The notes: generated by a model not told the origin, from the sequence alone. Positions 26,109 to 36,089 are shown, numbered from the stretch's first letter. The stretch: DNA of 42,159 bases from Bacteroidales bacterium (GCA_015061185.1 SUWZ01000030.1:1-42159); one strand, 5' to 3'. Numbers and translations are program-made.

Positions 26109-26460
26109 AGATGAGTCTAAAAATTCACCATTTAAATTAGAAATGTATATATCCAATTGGTAAACTTTTCGGTACTTCAGGGTTTATCAAGCACTCGTTA
26201 TGCTTACTCTGCTCCTTCCGTATCCAACCTACACCTAAGATAACTTCTATAAATTACATTTCTGTTTTTTTTGAGAGATACTTTTGAATTCATGTTACCT
26301 ATCTTGTTCCTATTCACTCAGTCTCGATACTCACATCACTTCTTTACAAAAGAGTTCAACCGAAGAAAAATATTCTTCTAAATCATCTCAACCTATTTAT
26401 AAAACTCACCTAAAATAAATTCAAAAAATCTCTAAATCAATTTATAGAACCCAACTCAAG
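26109..26460. repeat. Decayed inner element and scattered inner ends
   Basis: Immediately next to the full copy, AGATGAGTCTAAAAATTCACC (first 20 bases from 26109) and the following ~75 bp resemble the inner element in inverted orientation, including GGTAAACTTTTCGGTACTTC. Further inner-end motifs are CTTCTATAAATT near 26244, TTTATAAAACTCACCTAAA near 26396 and AATTTATAGAACCCAACTC near 26439. The whole aguB-aguA gap therefore looks like a pile of repeat remnants; no gene was seen. Confidence 0.55.
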
Positions 26461-26480
26461 ATAAAAAAAGAAGTCAAGTT

Positions 26481-27500
26481 CTAAAAAAGACCTTTCGGGT
26501 ACTGCATGGTTACACAATGAAGAGAGCCATGCTGTTTTATTAAAACACGACAATCAATCCCTACTATTTCTCTATCCGGGAAAGCTTTTTCAAGTTGTCT
26601 CAAAGCCACCTCATCGGTTTCGCAACAATAGATAGGAACCAACACAGCGTTATTCATAATCAAAAAATTTGCATACGTCGCCGGCAAGCGTTCACCATCA
26701 TAATAACATGGTGTAGGTAACGGGAGGGGTATCAAATTATATGAATTCCCATCTATTGTTCTAAATTTCTTCAACTCCAGCTCCATTTGATGCAATGCAT
26801 GAAAATGTTCATCATTCTCATCATGACATTGCACATAAGCAATGGTATTCTCATTACAAAAACGAGCCAAAGTATCTACATGAGAATCTGTATCATCACC
26901 GGCGAGATAACCATTATTTAACCATAAAAAACGTTTTGCTCCCAAAGAGATGGATAAACACGCCTCTATCTCTTCCTGAGACAACTGTTCATTACGATTC
27001 ACAGACATCAAACACTCTCGAGTAGTCAAAATAGTACCTTTCCCATCCGACTCAATGCTACCCCCTTCTAATACAAAATGCAAATAACCTTTGTAAGCGA
27101 CATTATCATGGAAAAGAGCAGATTGATACAACTCCTTAGTGATCTGATTATCCCAATTAGAAGCAAACTTCATTCCCCAACCATTAAACTGGAAATCACA
27201 CAAAAAAGGTGTTCCATCTTCAATAACCGTTATAGCACCATGGTCCCTTGCCCAAGTATCATTAGATGGAATTTCCCTAAACAAAATATGATCGAAGGAA
27301 ATTCCATCTAAATCTTTTTTTACCTCTTCAATGGAATGACACACAATCAAGAGCTTTTCTCTCTTTACAATTTCACGAGCAATAGCCACATAACATCTGC
27401 GAACCTCACCCAATATGGGAGCCCAATCACTACTCTCATGCGGCCAAGTTAATTGCACCCCACACTGCTCATGCCATTCCGCCGGAAGAAATAAATCCAT
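26481..27500 (-). CDS. aguA: Agmatine deiminase
   Basis: Hydrolyses agmatine to N-carbamoylputrescine, the step before AguB in putrescine synthesis; 339 aa. It belongs to the guanidino-group-modifying superfamily: SNDTWARDHGAI, VLEGGSIESDGKGT, GDDTDSHVDTLARF and the C-terminal GSLHCVTMQYP with catalytic C329. Length is normal. It starts 12 bp after the serS stop and is probably the last gene of an O-methyltransferase - FKBP - serS - aguA transcript. Confidence 0.95.
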   Translation of the reverse strand: MDLFLPAEWHEQCGVQLTWPHESSDWAPILGEVRRCYVAIAREIVKREKLLIVCHSIEEVKKDLDGISFDHILFREIPSNDTWARDHGAITVIEDGTPFLCDFQFNGWGMKFASNWDNQITKELYQSALFHDNVAYKGYLHFVLEGGSIESDGKGTILTTRECLMSVNRNEQLSQEEIEACLSISLGAKRFLWLNNGYLAGDDTDSHVDTLARFCNENTIAYVQCHDENDEHFHALHQMELELKKFRTIDGNSYNLIPLPLPTPCYYDGERLPATYANFLIMNNAVLVPIYCCETDEVALRQLEKAFPDREIVGIDCRVLIKQHGSLHCVTMQYPKGLF

Positions 27501-27512
27501 ATAGTAACAAAA

Positions 27513-28784
27513 TTAATCAATAATATCAAAACCTGTATAAGATACCAATGCTTTAGGGATACGAATACCTTCAGCTGACTGATTATTCTCTAACAATGCT
27601 GCAACAATACGCGGCAAAGCCAAAGCGCTTCCATTCAAAGTATGGCACAATTGCGTTTTCTTATCAGCACCTTTGAATCTACACTTTAAACGATTAGCCT
27701 GATAAGTATCAAAGTTAGAAACAGAAGATACCTCTAACCACCTATTTTGAGCAGCTGAATACACTTCAAAATCAAAGCATGTTGCTGCTGTAAAACTCAT
27801 ATCACCTCCACAAAGATGAAGAATACGATACGGCAACTCCAATTTCTGCAACAATCCTTCTACATGAGCCAACATCTCTTTATGAGATTCTTTTGAATGT
27901 TCAGGCGTATCAATTCTCACAATTTCAACTTTCGAAAATTCATGAAGGCGATTCAATCCTCTTACATCCTTTCCATAAGAACCTGCCTCACGACGAAAAC
28001 ATTGTGTATAGGCACAATTCTTTATAGGCAACTCTTTTTCCTCAAGAATTACATCTCTATAAATATTTGTAACCGGCACCTCGGCTGTAGGAATCAAATA
28101 CAAATCGTCTAATTGGCAATAATACATCTGTCCCTCTTTATCTGGTAATTGACCTGTACCATATCCGGACGCTTGATTTACGACCGTAGGAGGCATAACT
28201 TCCAAATACCCTGCTTTCCGTGCTTCATCCAAGAAAAAATTAATCAACGCACGTTGTAATTGAGCTCCTTTCCCCTTATATACGGGGAATCCTGCGCCAG
28301 TGATTTTCACTCCTAATTCAAAATCGATCAGGTCATATTTTTTTGCCAATTCCCAGTGTGGTAATACCTCTCCTTTTAAGTCCGGAATATCATTCCCTGT
28401 TTTTACAACAACATTATCTTCAGCTGTTGCTCCTTCAGGAACTTCATCGTATGGCATATTAGGAATCGTACAAAGAATTTCATTAATTTTAAGTTGAGCC
28501 GATTCCATTTCTGCTTGCAAGTTTTTAGTTGATTCTTTTAATGAACTAACCTTTAACTTAACTGCTTCTGCCTCATCTTTTTTACCATCTTTCATCAATT
28601 GACCTACACTCTTTGACAAGGTATTAATTTCAGACAAAGTACTATCCAATGAAGTTTGAGAAGAACGTCTGACTTTATCCAAACTTAAAACCTCTTCTAT
28701 AGGGGCTTTGGCATCAAATCTTTTTTTTGACAATTTTCGGATTACCTCTTCCGGATTTTCCGTAATAACTTTAAGCGTTAACAT
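27513..28784 (-). CDS. serS: Seryl-tRNA synthetase
   Basis: Charges tRNA-Ser (and tRNA-Sec where present); 423 aa, class II. The N-terminal ~110 residues form the long tRNA-binding coiled coil (LDSTLSEINTLSKSVGQLMKDG onward, here in part). Motif 1 lies around VMPPTVVNQASGYGTGQLPD, motif 2 is CAYTQCFRREAGSYGKDVRGL with LHEFSKVEIV, and motif 3 is LNGSALALPRIVAALLENNQ. Complete. It is 26 bp from the FKBP gene upstream and 12 bp from aguA downstream. Confidence 0.97.
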   Translation of the reverse strand: MLTLKVITENPEEVIRKLSKKRFDAKAPIEEVLSLDKVRRSSQTSLDSTLSEINTLSKSVGQLMKDGKKDEAEAVKLKVSSLKESTKNLQAEMESAQLKINEILCTIPNMPYDEVPEGATAEDNVVVKTGNDIPDLKGEVLPHWELAKKYDLIDFELGVKITGAGFPVYKGKGAQLQRALINFFLDEARKAGYLEVMPPTVVNQASGYGTGQLPDKEGQMYYCQLDDLYLIPTAEVPVTNIYRDVILEEKELPIKNCAYTQCFRREAGSYGKDVRGLNRLHEFSKVEIVRIDTPEHSKESHKEMLAHVEGLLQKLELPYRILHLCGGDMSFTAATCFDFEVYSAAQNRWLEVSSVSNFDTYQANRLKCRFKGADKKTQLCHTLNGSALALPRIVAALLENNQSAEGIRIPKALVSYTGFDIID

Positions 28785-28810
28785 ATTTTCGTTAAATTAT
28801 AATTTTACGA

Positions 28811-29329
28811 TTACTCTACATTCACAACTTTTTTCAATTCCATTTCATAAATCAAAGCGGAATAAGCCTCAACAGAAACTGTATCACTTTCTCCATAAAA
28901 AATCTTCCCAGAAGATCCATACATCAAGTAATACGGCAAATAGATTGTATGATTAGAGCCTTCATTCATGTATCTAATCCCTATATGCAATCCTTCCATT
29001 AATTCATCCATACACACTTGTTTTTCAACCTCTTCAAATACTTTACCATCTATTCTTTTTCCTACATAGGCAATCTGCACAGAATCATTAGCATCCGGTT
29101 TCTTTCCACTTCCTTTTGAATTAATTCTAAACAAACATCCTCTGTCATCAGAGATAATTCCTTCAGCATTTTTTAACGAACTTAAAAAAGCTTCTCCCTC
29201 TTCTTTATTCTTTTGCATTTGCGCTATTATGTCTTCCTTTTTTTCTTCTTCATCTTTGTCACACGATAAAAGAGCAAAACAAATAAAAGGAATTAATAAC
29301 CAAATCTTATTCACATTCAAACTATTCAT
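28811..29329 (-). CDS. FKBP-type peptidyl-prolyl isomerase lipoprotein
   Basis: Predicted lipoprotein, 172 aa. The lipobox ALLSC follows a hydrophobic stretch near residue 23, and the acidic linker DKDEEEKKED comes after. The rest is an FKBP domain: VQIAYVGKRIDGKVFEEV, MNEGSNHTIYLPYYLMYGSS, and YSALIYEMELKKV. Probably folds exported proteins in the periplasm. GldI of gliding bacteria is also an FKBP lipoprotein, and a T9SS pair lies nearby, but equating this protein with GldI would be a guess. It starts 4 bp after the O-methyltransferase stop, so the two are coupled. Confidence 0.85.
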   Translation of the reverse strand: MNSLNVNKIWLLIPFICFALLSCDKDEEEKKEDIIAQMQKNKEEGEAFLSSLKNAEGIISDDRGCLFRINSKGSGKKPDANDSVQIAYVGKRIDGKVFEEVEKQVCMDELMEGLHIGIRYMNEGSNHTIYLPYYLMYGSSGKIFYGESDTVSVEAYSALIYEMELKKVVNVE

Positions 29330-29333
29330 ATTT

Positions 29334-29969
29334 CTACAATTTTCTTATTAAAGTCATACCATCACGAATAGGCAAAATTATCTTTTCCACCAATTGATTA
29401 CTCACTAAATAATCATTAAACTTCTGAATTCCTAACGTTTGAGCATCTTTAGAATCTTCTAAAACATGACCATCCCACAATGTATTATCAGCAATAATCA
29501 ATCCTCCTTTACGGATCTTGGGAAAAACAATTTCAAAATAGTCAACATAATGACGCTTGTTACCATCGATAAAAGCAACATCAAATTCCATATCTAAATC
29601 AGGCAACAAACTCAATGCATCACCAATATGTAGTTTTACTTTATCTCCATTGGGAACCTTATCAAACAGATTTATCAAAAACTCTTCCATCTCATCGTTT
29701 ATCTCAAAAGTATGAATCTCTCCATGCGATGGCAACGCTTCTGCCATACATAAAGCCGAATATCCGGTAAAAGTCCCAATCTCAACAATTTTTTCAGCCC
29801 CAACCATTGCGCAAAACATCTTCAACATGCGTCCTTGCAAATGACCGGAAAGCATACGGGGCTTTAGCGTGTACAGATGTGTATCACGCGTCAACTTTTT
29901 CAAGGCTTCTGGTTCTTCATCTATATGAGAAAGAACGTAAGCATCCATATTTAAATTTTGCATATCCAT
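29334..29969 (-). CDS. SAM-dependent O-methyltransferase
   Basis: Class I methyltransferase of the catechol/caffeoyl-CoA O-methyltransferase type, 211 aa. SAM site VEIGTFTGYSALCMAEALP, then IHTFEINDEMEEF, FDVAFIDGNKRHYVDYFE and GGLIIADNTLWDGHVL with the metal-binding Asp/Asn residues. The frame opens at 30008, but a clear promoter (29978-30008) lies inside those codons, so translation must start at ATG 29969 or 29963. The substrate is unknown. First gene of the four-gene unit. Confidence 0.88.
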   Translation of the reverse strand: MDMQNLNMDAYVLSHIDEEPEALKKLTRDTHLYTLKPRMLSGHLQGRMLKMFCAMVGAEKIVEIGTFTGYSALCMAEALPSHGEIHTFEINDEMEEFLINLFDKVPNGDKVKLHIGDALSLLPDLDMEFDVAFIDGNKRHYVDYFEIVFPKIRKGGLIIADNTLWDGHVLEDSKDAQTLGIQKFNDYLVSNQLVEKIILPIRDGMTLIRKL

Positions 29970-29977
29970 TTCAACTG

Positions 29978-30008
29978 CAAAGATAAGAAACTGTTTTGAT
30001 ATTCTCAA
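29978..30008 (-). promoter_or_regulatory. Promoter of the O-methyltransferase-FKBP-serS-aguA unit
   Basis: On the minus strand, TTG (30006-30008) is followed after exactly 20 bp by TATCTTTG (29978-29985), a full match to the Bacteroidetes consensus. The transcript would begin near 29972, only a few bases before the start codon, so the message is nearly leaderless. Confidence 0.7.
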
Positions 30009-30170
30009 TAATTCTATGCATTGGTTTAAGATAAAATAAGGTTAGATTCATAATTTTATATCATTAAAAGCTACTTCTATGAACTACATTATTTCTATCG
30101 TAAATAATAAAAATCGAAACAATAGAAACGCCTTAAGAATCTATTCAATAAAAAAACTACAAAATAAAAA

Positions 30171-30214
30171 AAGAGTGTTACAATACATTTACATTCATGC
30201 ATTATAACACTCTT
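30171..30214 (-). terminator. Intrinsic terminator of the T9SS gene pair
   Basis: AAGAGTGTTACAAT (30171-30184) and ATTATAACACTCTT (30201-30214) form a 14-bp stem with one mismatch and a 16-nt loop. On the minus strand a run TTTTTTTATTTTG follows. It lies 100 bp after the PorP/SprF stop. The rest of the 30009-30313 gap is AT-rich with no gene seen. Confidence 0.8.
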
Positions 30215-30313
30215 CCTCAATTCTATCAAAGCTATTTATTCAATAGAAATCTACTCTATATACATAGCAAATCACTATAAATCAAAATAAATTACCTCAA
30301 TAAGTTAAAAAAA

Positions 30314-31297
30314 TTACCAGTAAACAACAGGACAAGGATATCTCTCCTTCACACGAATCACATAGATTAAGTTAATTTCATGCGACCACGAACCATTCTT
30401 TTTCTTTCTTGTAGTAAACAAATCATAAACATAACAAGCCTGGAAACTTCCAAATTGAAGTCCGGCCATAAAAGAAGGAACGTATGAATCATCAAAATCA
30501 GTTTTAAAAGTAACACCTGCCAAAATTGGACTAATCAACACACCCACACCCAACAATAAATTTTGAAATTCATCTTGTTTTTGATAATACAAGTTGGTAA
30601 ATAGGTAGTTACTAGAAAGGTCAGAACGACTAAACAATCCGTTTTTATACTGCAAATCCTTAAACCAAGAAACATGTCCAACAAATTTTCTTTCCAACAC
30701 ATTATTTGGTTTATCCATAAATCCATTTTTCGGTTCTCCTATATGATATACAGAAACACCCAAAGTCAACTTATTATCAATCACAAAAGCCCCTCCAACC
30801 GAGAAATCAGGATAGACACGAGAATCACTTCCTAAATTCTCCATGGTATTATGAACTGCATCACGATAGAACGGGTCATATTGATCTTCAAACGTCAAGT
30901 CACCACCTCTAAAATTAGCAAATACAGTACCTTGAACACCCAAACGAATAAAGAAATGCTCTTTCAAACGAAAAGTATGACAATATACAACATCAAACTC
31001 GTTAACTTGATAAGTTCCTGCTGCCATATTATCATACGAATAAGCTACACCCACAGAACACATTTGCTTATAAAAATTCTGATCATACGAAGCCCTTACA
31101 GTATGATATTTATTTCCCAAAGCAGGCCACTGTTGCCTATAGTTCAAACCAAAACGAACTGCATTTGCAGCCCCCGCCAATGCAGGGTTTAAACTAAATG
31201 GCACCATATTGTGATTCGAAAAAGAATAATCCTGCGCCCAAACAGAGGACAACAAACTGCCCAATCCTATCAATATTACTAAAAACGTCTTTCTCAT
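30314..31297 (-). CDS. PorP/SprF-family type IX secretion membrane protein
   Basis: Predicted outer-membrane protein, 327 aa. Signal peptide MRKTFLVILIGLGSLLSSVWAQ is cut before the family start QDYSFSNHNMVPFSLNPA; further signatures are NPALAGAANAVRFGLNYRQQWP and ILAGVTFKTDFDD. In Flavobacterium johnsoniae SprF is needed to export its partner SprB. Here the gene starts 7 bp after the giant type-B-CTD protein gene, so it is most likely the dedicated outer-membrane partner of that protein. Confidence 0.9.
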   Translation of the reverse strand: MRKTFLVILIGLGSLLSSVWAQDYSFSNHNMVPFSLNPALAGAANAVRFGLNYRQQWPALGNKYHTVRASYDQNFYKQMCSVGVAYSYDNMAAGTYQVNEFDVVYCHTFRLKEHFFIRLGVQGTVFANFRGGDLTFEDQYDPFYRDAVHNTMENLGSDSRVYPDFSVGGAFVIDNKLTLGVSVYHIGEPKNGFMDKPNNVLERKFVGHVSWFKDLQYKNGLFSRSDLSSNYLFTNLYYQKQDEFQNLLLGVGVLISPILAGVTFKTDFDDSYVPSFMAGLQFGSFQACYVYDLFTTRKKKNGSWSHEINLIYVIRVKERYPCPVVYW

Positions 31298-31304
31298 AAC
31301 TAAT

Positions 31305-34300
31305 CTATTTTATAATAGTTACATATCCTTTCTTTTCAGCCTCTTTATAGATTCCCTTAAAAGTGCTCGAATAATTCACTACCCAACCATAAACCCCTTG
31401 AGGGCAATATTGACCATCCGGATATTTTCCATTCCAAACATCATCAATACTTTTACCTTCAAAAAGCACTTGGCCTAAACGATTATAGATAATATAAGTA
31501 AAGTTCTCCATAAATTCTCCACCACAAAATTTGAATACATCATTCAAACCATCTCCATTTGGAGAGAAAGCATTAGGAGCCCAGAAATCCTTCCATACAT
31601 ATACATAAGAAGAACCTGTATACTCACACCCTAAATCATCAACCGCCTTCACTTCTACCAAAAATGAATCAGTAGTAGTTGCATCATATTCTGAATATTC
31701 GTATGACACTTCATTTCCCACAATCTCCCGTTCTCCATCACCAGGATACCAATGCCAAGTACACCCCTTTGGCGTATATCCTGTAAAATGAACACGTCTG
31801 TCCTCTTCTTCAATAATAGCCGGTTTTACCGAGAAATTAAGCGAATCATAATCTTTTGGGTCTATGATAATCGAATCCGATTCCAAACAACCATACTCGT
31901 TCTTTCCTATCACAAAGAACTCTGTGCGCTCTGAAATCAACGGCTCTACAATTCCACCACTTGAGCCATCAAAACCTGAGATTTTAGGTTCTGAATACCA
32001 CGTATATGTATGAGCTCCACTCGCTTTCAAAGCAACAGTTGTTAACAATCCGGGACAACCATCTTTCCCAACTTCCTCCAAAGATACATTAAAATCTGGA
32101 TAAACCTTAACAAAAGTGTCTTTTTTTGCACTACAACCATTCAATAATTTTCCAATTACTGTATAATTAGCGTCTGAAGCAAGAGAATAATGGATGGTTG
32201 AACTTGTATCTCCGGTACTCCATTCATAAAAATCTGCTCCCATTGCAACCAATGTAAAAGAGTCATCTTTACAAACATATAAATCTCCAACTATATTGAT
32301 ATTGGGTTTAGGAAGGGTATAAACATAAATATCCTTGTAATCCTTACAATCTCCATATCCACCTACCAAGGTTATGCGAATATTTCCTTGTGGTTCATAC
32401 TTCAATCTTCCACTTTGAGATAGAATTTCTCCATCTTTCTCCCAAGTATAATTTGAAGCCCCACTCGCCACTAAATCCAATTCATCACCCAAGCACACTG
32501 TTGTCTCTCCGGTAAAAGACACTACAGGTGGGTCCACAGTATTTACTCGATGCTCTTTTGTATTAATACATCCATAAACATCCCATGCTTTCACTTCTAA
32601 CAACAGGGTATCCTGAACAACTTTCGAAACACTCTGCGACATTTCTCCACTACTCCATACATACTGTATCAAATTATCTCCGGAAACAGAGAATGTAGCA
32701 GTTGTATTTTTACATACTGTTGTTGGTCCATCAATTCCAACAACAGGACGCGGTTTTACTGTATATGGAATTGTTAAACTTGTTGAACATCCATCACTAT
32801 TAAATCCTGTTAAGGTAATAGTAGATGAATTCATCGGGAAGGATTTGAATGTTTCACCATGTATTGATGCATTCCATGTATATTCGTCTGCACCATGCGC
32901 TAATAAAATTAATGAATCTCCTACACAAATATTAGTCTTCCCGTCAATCCAAACGTATGGAGCATCAATTATATTGATAGGAATATCCAGACGAGAAGTA
33001 CACCCATTTGTTGTTCCTTCCACCCAGATTGATGTACTTTTTTCAAGCGGTTCTACAAAATTATTGGATGTATTATCATTGCTCCACTTATAGGAATATG
33101 CTCCCGATACAGATAAACTAACAGCTGTACCCCTGCATACTTTTGTTTTACCCTGATATGTTAATTGTGGATATGGAATTGTTGCGATTGTATGCGATTG
33201 TACAGAAGAACATCCAAAAGAACTCTCTTTAGCAATCACTTCAAATTGTGTTGTATCAGAAATAAATGTAGTAATTTGAGATCCTACAAATCCATTATCC
33301 CACTGAAAGACGCATTCAAATTCTACCCCCTCTGCCTTCAACGTTACTTCTGAATCTTCACATACTGCAGATGGAGCATCAATCTTAAACTTCGGTTTTG
33401 GATGAACATTTACCACGTAACTATCATTACCTTTACAACCTGCTTCTGAAGTACCCGTCACATAAAAGGTTTGTCCTCTTTCCAAAACTTTATTAATCTG
33501 ACTTTGAGTCTCGCCGGTTCCCCATTCGTATGTAGCTGCACCTATCGCAAAAAGAGATACTGAATCCCCTTCACAAATATCTTGTTTCCCTTGTATAGAA
33601 ACGGTTGGATTCGGATTCACATCAATAGGAATTTCTAATTTAGTCACACAACCATTAGAGGTTCCTTCTACCCAATACGATGTGGTAAGCAAATCCGGAA
33701 CTCTTGTTACAGCTGATTTTAGTGTACCATCATCCCACTTATATGTTTGTGCGCCCTCTACCCAAAGAGATAATTGCTCTCCTTCGCATATTTTTTGATT
33801 ACCATGCAAAATCAATTCCGGCTTATTATTCACTAATAATTTATATTGAGCTTGATTGCTACACCCATTTGAATCAGTACCTAAAACTTCATAAACGGCA
33901 GAACTAACGGGAGCTATCATAAATGAATCTCCCATAAATACATTTTGCCACAGATACTCTTCTCCTCCTTCTGCTAAAAGTGTGGCTGTTTCTCCTGAAC
34001 ATATAGCAGGCGGACCTATAACTTTTATCTCCGGCAATGGATTAACTACTACTTTAACCTTCTTTGCTGTTTTACATCCTGTCTGCGTATAGGTTCCGGT
34101 AACTTCATATTCTAATGTCTGTTGTGGAATGATATGTAAAGTATCTCCAACATGCCCCGTATTCCATACATAAGAATCAGCATCTCCCCAGACCCATAAT
34201 TTAGCCGGAGTATTGAAACATGCTACCGTATCTCCTTTAATAAATATGGTAGGAGAAGCAGAAACCGTCACATAAACATCTTTAGAGTATTCACAACTAA

Positions 34301-35792
34301 ATTTATCGACTATTACCACCTTGTAATATTGACTTTGTTCTCCACGAGTACTTAGGGATATATCTTTGGAAATAGTATCACCATCTTGATTCAACCAGTA
34401 AAATTCATTTCCAATTCCAGACGAAAGTACAGATAGAGATATTGGATCTCCATAACAGACTTGTTGGTCTCCATCCACTGTAATCAAAGGCAAATCATTC
34501 ACTTGAACTGTACGAGATACGGTTTCCGTACAACCATTTCCGGAGGTAATTTTTAGAGTTACCAAATAACTTCCTGGTGCGCTATATATATGAGTTGGCG
34601 ACTCCGCAGCAGAGGTCAGACCATCACCAAAATCCCACCAATATGCCTTTATTGTATCTCGCTCTATTGTAGAGGTACTTTCAAATTTAACTGCCAAATC
34701 ACAAGCACTTTTACTCTCAAAACTTGGATTCATTTCGATAGTATTCAACACTGTATCTGCCAATAAATTTGTACAAGCAGCATCAGAACCAATCATTCTG
34801 CAACAATATCTTGCACCATCCACAATCTCAGAATAAGGTATTCTCACCTCATGGGGTGAATTAGCATTTGTCTCTAAAGGTAAATTATCATTACAACGAT
34901 ACCATTCATAACGTTCAAAACCCATTGGAGCAGTTATGTACGCATCATCATTTCCACAATTTCGGGGTATAAGACGAAACTGCTCTGTTTTTCCCCAAAA
35001 ATATCCGTATGCTTTATGACTTCCTGCTTGTTGTCTATTTCCTACATCCACCAAACAATCATTTACCTGCAAGGCAATATTAACCGTATAACCTATATAG
35101 GGTGTTAAATCATAACTAACTGTTTTCCACGGTTGATAAACATACTCCTCTGGCGCTTGTGTTCTTTCCACTTTCGCTTCATAACAACTCGATGGGTTTC
35201 TTAACAGTGTGGAAGAGTTAAAACTTGCTCCTCCATTAAAAGACTCGCATGGAAGGGTTACTTTATCTCCATTCGGGGATAGTAATTCTACTGAAACTGA
35301 AAAAGAGGGCATTTGATATGAGGTGTGATTACCTGATGTTGGCACATGTAAAACACATGCATACTTATAAGTAAACAACGTACTTTCTTCATTAACCACA
35401 AAACTATATGTCATTCTTTCTGCATTGGCAGAAGCATTATTTCGTCCATCTGCATAACCGGAATTTTTCCCAATCTGTATTACAATCTCATCATCAGGAT
35501 TAACAAGGAAACCACTACATGCAATAATTGGATCGACAGAACCCATATCTCCAGACAATAATATACGTTCATCTGCTCTCGCTTGAGCCTCAGTTACTTC
35601 CGTCCACTTGTACTGATAATCGTATGAGACTCCATCTTCTGTCTGCATTCTTACCGGTGTATAAAGACCCGTATAAAGTTTCCATCCGTCTAATGTTCCA
35701 TTAATCTTCAAACCTGTATTCTGTGAAAAAACTTCAAAGACAAAAAAAAGACCAAGCAATACAGAGCCAATAAAAAAATAAATTTTTCGCAT
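31305..35792 (-). CDS. Giant secreted protein with PKD/Ig-like repeats and T9SS type B C-terminal domain
   Basis: Large surface or secreted protein, 1495 aa. Signal peptide at 1-23 (cut after VFSQ). Residues ~25-350 are a unique N-terminal region. A PKD domain lies at ~355-432 (WWDFGDGLTSAAESPTHIYS). From ~434 to ~1320 there are about 12 tandem Ig-like repeats of 70-80 residues, each with a Cys in xxGxxxVCxG, a Trp in Y(K/V/E)W, and a second Cys in NGC. A further PKD-like unit follows, then a CHU_C/gliding-motility-type C-terminal domain (from ~1405: WAPNAFSPNGDGLNDVFKF) that directs export through T9SS. Likely an adhesin or gliding-related surface protein. Co-transcribed with the SprF-like gene. 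Confidence 0.88.
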   Translation of the reverse strand: MRKIYFFIGSVLLGLFFVFEVFSQNTGLKINGTLDGWKLYTGLYTPVRMQTEDGVSYDYQYKWTEVTEAQARADERILLSGDMGSVDPIIACSGFLVNPDDEIVIQIGKNSGYADGRNNASANAERMTYSFVVNEESTLFTYKYACVLHVPTSGNHTSYQMPSFSVSVELLSPNGDKVTLPCESFNGGASFNSSTLLRNPSSCYEAKVERTQAPEEYVYQPWKTVSYDLTPYIGYTVNIALQVNDCLVDVGNRQQAGSHKAYGYFWGKTEQFRLIPRNCGNDDAYITAPMGFERYEWYRCNDNLPLETNANSPHEVRIPYSEIVDGARYCCRMIGSDAACTNLLADTVLNTIEMNPSFESKSACDLAVKFESTSTIERDTIKAYWWDFGDGLTSAAESPTHIYSAPGSYLVTLKITSGNGCTETVSRTVQVNDLPLITVDGDQQVCYGDPISLSVLSSGIGNEFYWLNQDGDTISKDISLSTRGEQSQYYKVVIVDKFSCEYSKDVYVTVSASPTIFIKGDTVACFNTPAKLWVWGDADSYVWNTGHVGDTLHIIPQQTLEYEVTGTYTQTGCKTAKKVKVVVNPLPEIKVIGPPAICSGETATLLAEGGEEYLWQNVFMGDSFMIAPVSSAVYEVLGTDSNGCSNQAQYKLLVNNKPELILHGNQKICEGEQLSLWVEGAQTYKWDDGTLKSAVTRVPDLLTTSYWVEGTSNGCVTKLEIPIDVNPNPTVSIQGKQDICEGDSVSLFAIGAATYEWGTGETQSQINKVLERGQTFYVTGTSEAGCKGNDSYVVNVHPKPKFKIDAPSAVCEDSEVTLKAEGVEFECVFQWDNGFVGSQITTFISDTTQFEVIAKESSFGCSSVQSHTIATIPYPQLTYQGKTKVCRGTAVSLSVSGAYSYKWSNDNTSNNFVEPLEKSTSIWVEGTTNGCTSRLDIPINIIDAPYVWIDGKTNICVGDSLILLAHGADEYTWNASIHGETFKSFPMNSSTITLTGFNSDGCSTSLTIPYTVKPRPVVGIDGPTTVCKNTTATFSVSGDNLIQYVWSSGEMSQSVSKVVQDTLLLEVKAWDVYGCINTKEHRVNTVDPPVVSFTGETTVCLGDELDLVASGASNYTWEKDGEILSQSGRLKYEPQGNIRITLVGGYGDCKDYKDIYVYTLPKPNINIVGDLYVCKDDSFTLVAMGADFYEWSTGDTSSTIHYSLASDANYTVIGKLLNGCSAKKDTFVKVYPDFNVSLEEVGKDGCPGLLTTVALKASGAHTYTWYSEPKISGFDGSSGGIVEPLISERTEFFVIGKNEYGCLESDSIIIDPKDYDSLNFSVKPAIIEEEDRRVHFTGYTPKGCTWHWYPGDGEREIVGNEVSYEYSEYDATTTDSFLVEVKAVDDLGCEYTGSSYVYVWKDFWAPNAFSPNGDGLNDVFKFCGGEFMENFTYIIYNRLGQVLFEGKSIDDVWNGKYPDGQYCPQGVYGWVVNYSSTFKGIYKEAEKKGYVTIIK

Positions 35793-36055
35793 AATAATAA
35801 TTTTCTAGCAAAAAAACTTTGAACCACCCCATACATAAAAAAATCAAACTCTAAAAAGCCATAAAATAAACAGACTACAGCCTTGCGGCTATTTCAAAAT
35901 CTTTTGCAATGTGTTTTTCAATTCAAATTTTAAGCAACCTAAAATTCTTATATTCGTATTTAAACTACAAATAATCAATCTTCTATCCAAAAATTAAGCC
36001 ACAAAAATCGTGCCAAATTTAATCATTTAAAATCAATAAAAAAGGATTTATAAGA

Positions 36056-36089
36056 TTTTTTCAACGAAAATAATTATTTTTTCAACGAA
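36056..36089. promoter_or_regulatory. Paired 13-bp direct repeats, 21 bp apart
   Basis: TTTTTTCAACGAA occurs at 36056-36068 and at 36077-36089, a spacing of 21 bp (two helical turns). It lies 264 bp upstream of the giant T9SS substrate gene. The spacing suggests an operator for a dimeric or tandemly bound regulator. The rest of the 35793-36191 gap is AT-rich; besides a small AGCC/GGCT hairpin near 35878-35892 nothing else was seen. Confidence 0.4.
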
